From positions 1-42,399 of the forward strand of contig NZ_MUYA01000010.1 of assembly GCF_002015115.1 (NCBI RefSeq): DNA of 42,399 nucleotides, read 5' to 3'. Source of the stretch: Haemophilus paracuniculus. GTDB lineage: Bacteria; Pseudomonadota; Gammaproteobacteria; Enterobacterales; Pasteurellaceae. Shown here one piece after another: positions 19,400 to 27,235 of the stretch (position 1 is the first letter of the stretch; each line of letters starts with the position of its first letter). A program made the translations under genes and the position numbers. Under the pieces are notes generated by a model that was not told the DNA's origin, did not search any database, and was given only the letters and a program-made list of their open reading frames with translations.

Positions 19400-20017
19400 T
19401 TAATCATTTTCTTCTAAAAACTGCTTAATATTTTGTTCTTCTTCATCGGTTAAGATTATTTCAGGGTTAAATCCATTACCTAAGTAATGTTTGGTTATTT
19501 CTCGGCGTAAGTATTCTGAAAGAGATAATTTTTCAAGGTTTGCTAGGGTGGTTAAATCTTCCTTAAGTTTGTGATGACAAGCAATTTTTATATCTTGAAT
19601 ATTTTTGCCAAGAGATTGTCTTTTCCTTTTGTTTGCAAGAGCAGAAATCGAAAAGCGAGTATTAAGTTCTGGAATTTTTTCTAATTCGGTTGATTTGTTA
19701 CGGTATTTTTCTCGAAAATAAATAACCGCACTCATTCCGTAACAATGGATCAATAAAATTTCACGAATGGTATGAGCAATGGAATTTGTTTTAAAATTGT
19801 TTTCTGCTTCTTGATTTATACAATGGAATACAATGTTAGGAATCCAAAATTTAATTGTAGTATCAAATTCTTTGTCAAAATTAGGTAGTTGATAAGCGGA
19901 TTTTTTTATGTCTTGCATAGATTCTAACTTGATTTCCTTTTTCAATTTAAATGAAAGATAATACTTTTTTAATAATGAAGCTCTTTCTTTTTCGGCAAGG
20001 GTGAATATCGTCCACAT
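19400..20017 (-). CDS. Hypothetical protein with a ribbon-helix-helix-like C-terminal segment
   Basis: The 205-residue protein is not recognised as a whole. Residues about 142-180 (DIKIACHHKLKEDLTTLANL then SLSEYLRREITKHYLG) look like a ribbon-helix-helix DNA-binding unit: a short strand, a helix, a turn and a second helix. It is preceded by the basic stretch ANKRKRQSLGK. The N-terminal 130 residues are Lys/Glu-rich with one moderately hydrophobic helix (IREILLIHCYGMSAVIYF), and the C-terminus is acidic (DEEEQNIKQFLEEND). It is first in the operon, with AAGGAAG before the ATG. A palindrome over the promoter suggests autoregulation, by analogy with other such proteins. AT-rich compared with glnE and tgt. 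Confidence 0.7.
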   Translation of the reverse strand: MWTIFTLAEKERASLLKKYYLSFKLKKEIKLESMQDIKKSAYQLPNFDKEFDTTIKFWIPNIVFHCINQEAENNFKTNSIAHTIREILLIHCYGMSAVIYFREKYRNKSTELEKIPELNTRFSISALANKRKRQSLGKNIQDIKIACHHKLKEDLTTLANLEKLSLSEYLRREITKHYLGNGFNPEIILTDEEEQNIKQFLEEND

Positions 20018-20044
20018 TTTTACTTCCTTTTTAAAATGGTTTGA

Positions 20045-20079
20045 ATTATAAAATGTTGTTGAGCATTTTCAATGAAAAT
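20045..20079 (-). promoter_or_regulatory. Promoter and candidate operator of the unknown operon
   Basis: On the minus strand -35 TTGAAA (20067-20072), a 16-bp spacer and a perfect -10 TATAAT (20045-20050) lie about 28 bp upstream of the first gene. A perfect inverted repeat ATTTTCA/TGAAAAT (20065-20071 and 20073-20079) overlaps the -35 and is a candidate binding site for the first gene's product. Confidence 0.65.
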
Positions 20080-20118
20080 CGTAGGGGCGTGAGAGTGTAA
20101 TTTTTAAACAATCTGAGA

Positions 20119-20150
20119 TAAAAAATCCCCTGAAATTATTTTCAGAGGAT
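20119..20150 (-). terminator. Terminator of the hemerythrin-tusA operon
   Basis: On the minus strand ATCCTCTGAAA pairs with TTTCAGGGGAT with one mismatch, followed by TTTTTT. It lies just downstream of the tusA-like gene. Confidence 0.7.
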
Positions 20151-20188
20151 AGCAAGCGGTAGGATTTGGGTAAATTTCTTTACCCGAT

Positions 20189-20410
20189 TTAGCGAATTTT
20201 GAGAGTTAAAATATAGCGTTCCGCTTCTTGATGACAACTTTCCCACTGATAACCTTGCTGTTCGCAAAGTAATTTGAAATCACTCAAACTGGTGGCTTGG
20301 TTGAGAACAAGCTCAACGGCCGCCCCAGCAGTGAGGGTGGCGAGGACTTTTTTTGCCATTAACAGCGGTAGCGGGCAACGGTAAGCGGTCAGATCGAGTT
20401 GATATTTCAC
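20189..20410 (-). CDS. TusA/SirA-family sulfurtransferase-like protein
   Basis: Small cytoplasmic protein of 73 residues in the TusA/SirA/YeeD family, which carry sulfur as a persulfide on a conserved Cys. The diagnostic CPLPLL motif places that residue at Cys12. TSLSDFKLLCEQQGY fits the rest of the fold. The start is GTG at 20410, one base after the stop of the hemerythrin-like gene, so the two are coupled. Whether this is the tRNA 2-thiouridylation TusA or another family member cannot be decided from sequence alone. Confidence 0.8.
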   Translation of the reverse strand: MKYQLDLTAYRCPLPLLMAKKVLATLTAGAAVELVLNQATSLSDFKLLCEQQGYQWESCHQEAERYILTLKIR

Positions 20411-20411
20411 G

Positions 20412-20924
20412 TTAGATCTTGCGGCGATCCGCCATTACTTTGCCCATTTGGGTAAGTTGGGTTTCGGCTAAATGGGTTCGACCGAGTTCAAACAGCGGTT
20501 CTTCAATCGCAATATGGTTATCGTAGCCTGCCACAAATTGGGCGATCAATTCGGGATCGAGGCTATTTCGCTGATTGGCGAGCAATTCGGCTAATTGGGC
20601 GGAAAGCAATGCCCAATTTTGGTGTAGCTGTTCGTGCTGATTTTCAAGCTGATCGACCGCCGATTGTGCTTGGGGTTGCACTTCAAGCAAGGCTGGGAAA
20701 AAATCGCACTCTTCATCTTGATGATGTAACGGTGCGGCGAGGTTGAAATAGTTGATAATTTGTTGCACGTCGTTTTTGACCGCTTGATTTACCCCGTTTT
20801 CGGCGAGGTAGTTGGGTAGCATTGTCAGTTGTTTGCAAAAGCGTTTCACGTTGGCGTGGCAGGCGTAGAGCATTTCGATCGGCTCTTCCCAGCTGACAAA
20901 TTTTTGTGGTTCAAGTTGTTGCAT
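20412..20924 (-). CDS. Hemerythrin-like HHE-domain protein
   Basis: Helical di-iron-type protein of 170 residues. Candidate ligands are His23 (ACHANVKRF), His67/His68 with Glu71/Glu72 (PLHHQDEECDFFP), His97 and His101 (NQHEQLH), and His137 with Glu141 (DNHIAIEEP), the spacing expected for the HHE fold. Family members bind O2 or NO, or help repair iron centres. AAGGAAATC precedes the ATG at 20924; a reading from 20954 adds ten residues without support. It forms a tight pair with the tusA-like gene. Confidence 0.85.
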   Translation of the reverse strand: MQQLEPQKFVSWEEPIEMLYACHANVKRFCKQLTMLPNYLAENGVNQAVKNDVQQIINYFNLAAPLHHQDEECDFFPALLEVQPQAQSAVDQLENQHEQLHQNWALLSAQLAELLANQRNSLDPELIAQFVAGYDNHIAIEEPLFELGRTHLAETQLTQMGKVMADRRKI

Positions 20925-20945
20925 AATGATTTCCTTGATATGAGT

Positions 20946-20974
20946 AAAAGGCATAAGCGTTACACTTATGCCTT
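20946..20974 (-). terminator. Terminator of tgt
   Basis: On the minus strand AAGGCATAAG and CTTATGCCTT form a perfect 10-bp stem around a 7-base loop, followed by TTACTC. It lies between tgt and the hemerythrin gene. Confidence 0.7.
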
Positions 20975-20979
20975 ATTGG

Positions 20980-22134
<1,155 letters not shown>

Positions 22135-22170
22135 CTACAAATAAACAGTTCGTAGAGAGTATAAGATAAG

Positions 22171-22196
22171 CAAAAACGCCACGCAATGCGTGGCGT
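22171..22196 (-). terminator. Terminator of gapA
   Basis: On the minus strand ACGCCACGC pairs with GCGTGGCGT around a 3-base loop, followed by TTTTTG (22176-22184 and 22188-22196). Confidence 0.9.
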
Positions 22197-22214
22197 CTTC
22201 ATTAAAGGCTAAAA

Positions 22215-23246
<1,032 letters not shown>

Positions 23247-23296
23247 CTATATTAAAGTTAAACAAAATTGTTCTTCCGCTTGTTGGAAGTGGTGCG

Positions 23297-23305
23297 ATTA
23301 TAGCA
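23297..23305 (-). promoter_or_regulatory. Predicted extended -10 of gapA
   Basis: On the minus strand TGCTATAAT is a consensus -10 with the TGn extension (TATAAT at 23297-23302), giving a leader of about 55 nt. No consensus -35. Confidence 0.65.
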
Positions 23306-23364
23306 TAGAGTTATTGAGATCGAACAACCAAAAGCACAAAAAGCAGTAAAACAGATAAATTTTG

Positions 23365-23380
23365 TGTGATCTAGGTCAAA
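23365..23380. promoter_or_regulatory. CRP- or FNR-like site between gapA and msrB
   Basis: TGTGA-N6-TCAAA matches the CRP half-sites at 9 of 10 positions. The same bases, read as GTGATCTAGGTCAA, match the FNR consensus TTGAT-N4-ATCAA with two mismatches. It lies about 65 bp upstream of the gapA -10 and 83 bp upstream of msrB, so either gene could be the target. Confidence 0.45.
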
Positions 23381-23462
23381 TTTTTGAAATTTCTTAGCTG
23401 AACAGCTTACGCAAAAGCGGAAAAAGTGCTAGAAATAGCAAGTTTTTAATGCGAGGTACAAA

Positions 23463-23858
23463 ATGATTAAAGAAATTAGCGAATTAACCGAAGAACAAGT
23501 AGAAATTTTAATCAATCACGGCACAGAATTGCCGTTTACGGGCAAATTTCTGAATGAAGATCGTGTCGGCACATACCGCTGTGCCAGATGCCATAATGCT
23601 TTGTTCCGTTCTGATACTAAATTTGACGCAGGTTGTGGCTGGCCGAGTTTTTACGAAACTATTTCCGAAACCGCATTACGCTATTTGGACGATTACAGTT
23701 TAGGTCGCCACCGCACGGAAATCCGTTGCGGTAATTGCGATTCCCACTTAGGACACGTTTTTAATGACGGCCCAAAACCAACGGGATTGCGTTTCTGCCT
23801 TAATTCCCTAGCACTCAATTTTAAATGGGACGAAACGGGCGAAGAGATTGATGGTTAA
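23463..23858 (+). CDS. msrB: Peptide-methionine (R)-S-oxide reductase
   Basis: Repairs R-sulfoxide of methionine in oxidised proteins. 131 residues. Zinc-binding pairs are Cys40/Cys43 (CARC) and Cys89/Cys92 (CGNC). The catalytic Cys112 lies in RFCLNSLALNF. GCGWPSFYE is conserved. No fused MsrA domain and no signal peptide are present, so it is cytoplasmic. GCGAGG precedes the start. An excalibur-type lipoprotein gene begins 16 bp downstream. Confidence 0.96.
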   Translation: MIKEISELTEEQVEILINHGTELPFTGKFLNEDRVGTYRCARCHNALFRSDTKFDAGCGWPSFYETISETALRYLDDYSLGRHRTEIRCGNCDSHLGHVFNDGPKPTGLRFCLNSLALNFKWDETGEEIDG

Positions 23859-23874
23859 AAAATAGGGGATTACG

Positions 23875-24342
23875 ATGAGAGTTTTTCCAATTTCAATGAA
23901 ATCTAGTCGAGTTTTAAGTGTTTTGTTATGCGGATTAGTCGCTGGTTGTTCGAGTGAATTTGCCAGTATTTCGACTTTTGGGGGATATTTAGGTTTTCCA
24001 AAGATCGCGGAACAAAATGCTACGCCAATCAAAGAAGATACGCATCAACGCATTATTTCTGATGTTACACCTCAAACAGAGCAGACATCGAAAGCAGTAC
24101 AAAAAATATATCGTAAGGAAAATACGAACTCAGTATATTCAACAACTTCGTCATATCGCAAAAGCAGTAATCCCTCTAAAAAAGCGGCTAAACCGCAAAA
24201 TTCAAATTTGAAATGTGGTGGCAAACGTTATTGTAGTGATATGAATAGTTGTGCAGAAGCTAAGTTTTATCTTAGACAATGTGGATTACGCCGTTTAGAT
24301 CGAGATGGCGATGGTGTGCCTTGTGAAAGTCTTTGTGGATAA
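23875..24342 (+). CDS. Lipoprotein with C-terminal excalibur-type calcium-binding domain
   Basis: The 155-residue product has a lipoprotein signal ending in LVAGC (Cys25) and then a Ser/Thr/Lys-rich low-complexity linker. The C-terminal 43 residues hold CGGKRYCSDMNSCAEAKFYL and LDRDGDGVPCESLCG. The DxDxDG loop with paired cysteines is the hallmark of the excalibur domain, a short EF-hand-like calcium-binding unit. The start at 23875 follows AGGGG; Met8 at 23896 is an alternative. The 16-bp gap to msrB suggests co-transcription. Function in the envelope is unknown. Confidence 0.82.
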   Translation: MRVFPISMKSSRVLSVLLCGLVAGCSSEFASISTFGGYLGFPKIAEQNATPIKEDTHQRIISDVTPQTEQTSKAVQKIYRKENTNSVYSTTSSYRKSSNPSKKAAKPQNSNLKCGGKRYCSDMNSCAEAKFYLRQCGLRRLDRDGDGVPCESLCG

Positions 24343-24355
24343 TCGTTAAATTTTT

Positions 24356-24371
24356 TGTGATCGAGTTCACA
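24356..24371. promoter_or_regulatory. CRP binding site upstream of fbp
   Basis: TGTGA-N6-TCACA, with both half-sites perfect. Its centre (24363.5) is about 61 bp upstream of the start site predicted from the -10 at 24412-24417, the classic class I position. Confidence 0.8.
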
Positions 24372-24411
24372 AACTTAACATTTGCCGTTAGAAAACTGAA
24401 CATTCATCCAT

Positions 24412-24417
24412 TACAAT
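24412..24417 (+). promoter_or_regulatory. Predicted -10 of fbp
   Basis: TACAAT is a good -10 with no recognisable -35 at 17 bp, consistent with a promoter that depends on the upstream CRP site. Confidence 0.55.
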
Positions 24418-24453
24418 GTTTTCACGATGTTCAACAAAATAAAAGGAGACAAA

Positions 24454-25461
24454 ATGAAAACATTGGGCGAATTTATTATCGAAAAACAAGCGGATTACCC
24501 AGAAGCAAAAGGCGAATTGAGTGGCATTTTGTCGTCCATTCGCCTTGCGGCAAAAATTATCCACCGAGAAATTAACCGAGCAGGGTTGAGCCAAGATATT
24601 TTAGGCGTGGCGGGTAGCGAAAATGTGCAGGGCGAAGCTCAAATGAAATTGGACGTTTTCGCTAATGAAACAATGAAAAAAGCCCTGATCGCCCGTGAAG
24701 ATATCGCAGGCTTTGCCTCAGAGGAAGATGATTGTTTTGTCGCGTTTGATACGGAACGTGGGCGTAACGCCAAATATATTCTGATGACCGATCCCCTCGA
24801 TGGATCATCAAACATTGATGTGAACGTATCTGTTGGCACGATTTTCTCAATCTACAAACGTATTTCACCAATCGGCACGCCCGTTACAATGGAAGATTTT
24901 TTGCAAGAAGGGCGTAAACAAATTGCCGCAGGCTATGTTACTTACGGATCTTCTACAATGTTGGTTTACACCACAGGAAACGGCGTGAATGGTTTCACTT
25001 ATGATCCGTCCTTAGGCTTATTTATCCTTTCTCACCCTGATATGAAAATGCCGTTTGAAGGCAAATACTATTCGATCAACGAAGGGCAGTACGTTACGTT
25101 CCCACAAGGCGTGAAGCAATTTATTAAATACTGCCAAGAAAATGATCCTGCCACCAAACGCCCTTATTCTTCCCGTTATATCGGCTCGTTGGTGTCGGAT
25201 TTCCACCGCAATTTATTAAAAGGCGGCATTTATATCTACCCAACTTCAACGGTCTATCCAAAAGGCAAACTTCGCTTGCTTTATGAAGGAAACCCAATGG
25301 CATTCCTTGCAGAACAAGCAGGCGGAATGGCAACGGACGGCTTCAATCCCATTCTTGACATCAAACCAACAGAATTACACCAACGTGTGCCATTCTTCGT
25401 TGGCTCAACCGCAATGGTGCAACAAGCGGTTGGATTTATGCAAAAATTTGAAAATGCCTAA
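24454..25461 (+). CDS. fbp: Fructose-1,6-bisphosphatase class 1
   Basis: Gluconeogenic enzyme converting fructose-1,6-bisphosphate to fructose-6-phosphate. The metal-binding motif [10 protein letters not shown] lies around residue 114. The substrate-binding region [24 protein letters not shown] and the C-terminal [15 protein letters not shown] are conserved. The start [12 protein letters not shown] matches E. coli and is preceded by AAAGGAGA; an upstream ATG at 24427 is out of family register. 335 residues. A CRP site upstream suggests induction when preferred sugars are absent. Confidence 0.97.
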   Translation: MKTLGEFIIEKQADYPEAKGELSGILSSIRLAAKIIHREINRAGLSQDILGVAGSENVQGEAQMKLDVFANETMKKALIAREDIAGFASEEDDCFVAFDTERGRNAKYILMTDPLDGSSNIDVNVSVGTIFSIYKRISPIGTPVTMEDFLQEGRKQIAAGYVTYGSSTMLVYTTGNGVNGFTYDPSLGLFILSHPDMKMPFEGKYYSINEGQYVTFPQGVKQFIKYCQENDPATKRPYSSRYIGSLVSDFHRNLLKGGIYIYPTSTVYPKGKLRLLYEGNPMAFLAEQAGGMATDGFNPILDIKPTELHQRVPFFVGSTAMVQQAVGFMQKFENA

Positions 25462-25465
25462 CAAT

Positions 25466-25493
25466 AAAAAACCGCACATTAGTGCGGTTTTTT
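25466..25493. terminator. Bidirectional terminator after fbp
   Basis: AAAAAACCGCAC pairs perfectly with GTGCGGTTTTTT around a 4-base loop (25466-25477 and 25482-25493). Confidence 0.92.
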
Positions 25494-25605
25494 GTCTAAG
25501 AGAGGATTCTAATTTAGTATACACAGATCAAACTTCCAACATTTAAATTTTTGATAATTTTCGCCATCTCCAAACACCTCCAAATCACCTGCTAAAAAAA
25601 TGAGA

Positions 25606-25694
25606 TACTCTAAGATTTTTTTAGATCTTATTAGAGTTCAATTTTACTGAAAACAGTTGAAAATGCTAGATTTTTTAGAGTTTATTAGAGATTG
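25606..25694. repeat. AT-rich imperfect direct repeats downstream of the tRNA pair
   Basis: Two similar segments share the pattern AGATTTTTTTAGATCTTATTAGAG and AGATTTTTTAGAGTTTATTAGAG (from about 25613 and 25667). The first also forms a hairpin with arms ACTCTAAGAT and ATCTTA...AGAGT. No gene is present between fbp and the tRNAs. These may be remains of an attachment site or a repeated protein-binding site. Confidence 0.4.
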
Positions 25695-25717
25695 TTGAAG
25701 TTTATGAGATGAGTTAA

Positions 25718-25791
25718 TGGAGGCGTGTCCCGGAGTCGAACCGAGCTACATGGATTTGCAATCCAGTGCATAACCGCTTTGCTAACACGCC
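25718..25791 (-). tRNA. tRNA-Cys (GCA)
   Basis: The 74-nt gene reads GGCGTGT...ACACGCC at the acceptor stem, discriminator T and an encoded CCA. The anticodon arm is CTGGATTGCAAATCCAG with anticodon GCA; the T arm contains GGTTCGACTCC. It follows tRNA-Gly with 15 bp between them, so they form one transcript. Confidence 0.97.
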
Positions 25792-25806
25792 TTTGGTAAG
25801 AAAAAA

Positions 25807-25882
<76 letters not shown>

Positions 25883-25914
25883 TTTGGAAAGGTTGTTCGG
25901 AAAGAACGGGGCGT

Positions 25915-25942
25915 ATTCTACGGATTTTTATTTCGCTGTCAA
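25915..25942 (-). promoter_or_regulatory. Promoter of the tRNA-Gly/tRNA-Cys operon
   Basis: On the minus strand a perfect -35 TTGACA (25937-25942), 16-bp spacer and -10 TAGAAT (25915-25920), followed by a GC-rich discriminator (ACGCCCCG), typical of stringently controlled stable-RNA promoters. Confidence 0.85.
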
Positions 25943-26059
25943 ACTGAAATTCGCAAAAAAAATTCGTTTGTTGAAAAAAAGTGCATAATGTTGATTTTTT
26001 GAGAGTTGTTAGGATTGGCGATAAAGTGTTCCGATCTCTTAATAAAATTGGAAATCGGC

Positions 26060-26087
26060 TTGCACTCTGGGCGTGAGGTGCTACACT
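26060..26087 (+). promoter_or_regulatory. Predicted promoter of the AfuA-like transporter genes
   Basis: -35 TTGCAC (26060-26065), 16-bp spacer, -10 TACACT (26082-26087) preceded by TGC. About 37 bp upstream of the coding start. Confidence 0.65.
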
Positions 26088-26123
26088 TTCGCTCGTTTTT
26101 TCACACACAAAAGGAAATATGCA

Positions 26124-27158
26124 ATGCAACAAAAATTAAAATCTTGGGTTGCCGCCTTGGGGCTGGCTGGGGGCTTTTTGTTTGGGGCGAATGTAGCACA
26201 AGCAGAGGGGCGTTTGACGGTTTATTGCACGGTTCAAAATGAAGTGTGTGAGAACATCACCCAAAAATTTGCCAAGAAATATAATGTCGAAACCCAGTTT
26301 GTGCAGGGTGGCACTGGCACGATTTTCGGCAAAATTCAGGCGGAAAAAGATAATCCGCAAGCGGATTTTTGGTTTGGTGGCACGATTGAGCCACATCTGC
26401 AAGCGGGGGAAATGGGCTTGCTCGAATCTTACCGCTCGCCAAAACAGGCGGAAATTTTGCCTCAATTTAAAAAATTGATGGACGAAAAAGGCGATCTCAC
26501 CTCAATCGTTTATATGTTGGTGTTGGGCTTTGGGGCGAACACGGAAAAATTGGCGAAATTAGGCGTTGAGCCACCGAAAACGTGGGAAAGTTTGCTTGAC
26601 CCAAAACTCAAAGGCGAAATTCAGTTGCCTGACCCGCGTTCTTCTGGCACAACTTACACCCTAATGGCGACTTTAATTCAGCTTTGGGGCGAAGAAAAAG
26701 CCTTTGAATATCTGAAAAAACTTGACCAAAACGTGTCGCAATATGTGAAAAGTAACCTCGTTACCGCCAATCTTTCCCGTGGCGAAAGTGCGGCAAGTGT
26801 CGGTTTTGTGCACGCTTATGCCACCGAAAAGGATAAAGGGGCATCAGTTGAGGCGATTATTCCTGCGGGCAAAGTGGGCTACGCATTGGGTGGGGCAAGC
26901 ATTATCAAAAACGCTCGTAACCTCGATAATGCCAAATTATTTATGGATTATGTGTTGAGCAAAGAAGCCCAAGAAATTCCGTGGCGTGAAAATGGGGTTT
27001 ACCAAATTCCAACCAACGTGAATGCGGAAGCCTCGCCGAAATCCGTTGATCCGAAAAAGTTAGATTTAATCGATTTTGATTTCGCCAAATTTGGCTCAAA
27101 AGAAGAGGGTAAACGTTTGATCGACAAATGGCTTGCCGAGATTAAATTAACCAAATAA
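26124..27158 (+). CDS. AfuA/FbpA-type ABC transporter periplasmic binding protein
   Basis: Periplasmic solute-binding protein of 344 residues. The signal peptide (MQQKLKSWVAALGLAGGFLF...) is cleaved after AQA near residue 27. The mature start RLTVYCTVQNEVCENITQKF, followed by FVQGGTGTIFGKIQAEKDNP and DFWFGGTIEPHLQAG, places it in the family of ferric-iron and AfuA-type proteins. AfuA of A. pleuropneumoniae was annotated as iron-binding but shown to bind hexose phosphates, so the ligand here is open. AAAGGAAAT precedes the ATG; a reading from 26073 lacks a signal peptide. An uptake-sequence hairpin separates it from the permease gene. Confidence 0.85.
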   Translation: MQQKLKSWVAALGLAGGFLFGANVAQAEGRLTVYCTVQNEVCENITQKFAKKYNVETQFVQGGTGTIFGKIQAEKDNPQADFWFGGTIEPHLQAGEMGLLESYRSPKQAEILPQFKKLMDEKGDLTSIVYMLVLGFGANTEKLAKLGVEPPKTWESLLDPKLKGEIQLPDPRSSGTTYTLMATLIQLWGEEKAFEYLKKLDQNVSQYVKSNLVTANLSRGESAASVGFVHAYATEKDKGASVEAIIPAGKVGYALGGASIIKNARNLDNAKLFMDYVLSKEAQEIPWRENGVYQIPTNVNAEASPKSVDPKKLDLIDFDFAKFGSKEEGKRLIDKWLAEIKLTK

Positions 27159-27171
27159 AGAAAATCCCTTT

Positions 27172-27231
27172 CAAGCGGTCAGATTCTTGCTAAAATTCGC
27201 AAAATTTTACGGAATCTGACCGCTTGTTTTT
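27172..27231 (+). terminator. Inverted uptake-sequence pair between binding protein and permease
   Basis: CAAGCGGTCAGATTC (27172-27186) pairs perfectly with GAATCTGACCGCTTG (27212-27226), followed by TTTTTG. It may act as a partial terminator that lowers permease expression relative to the binding protein. Confidence 0.75.
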
Positions 27232-27235
27232 GTTT

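Noticed and set aside
25472..25487. H. influenzae-type uptake sequence pair (GTGCGGT) in the fbp terminator
   Set aside because: The core AAGTGCGGT is incomplete and occurs once, while the rest of the window carries the ACAAGCGGT type; a chance terminator stem is simpler.
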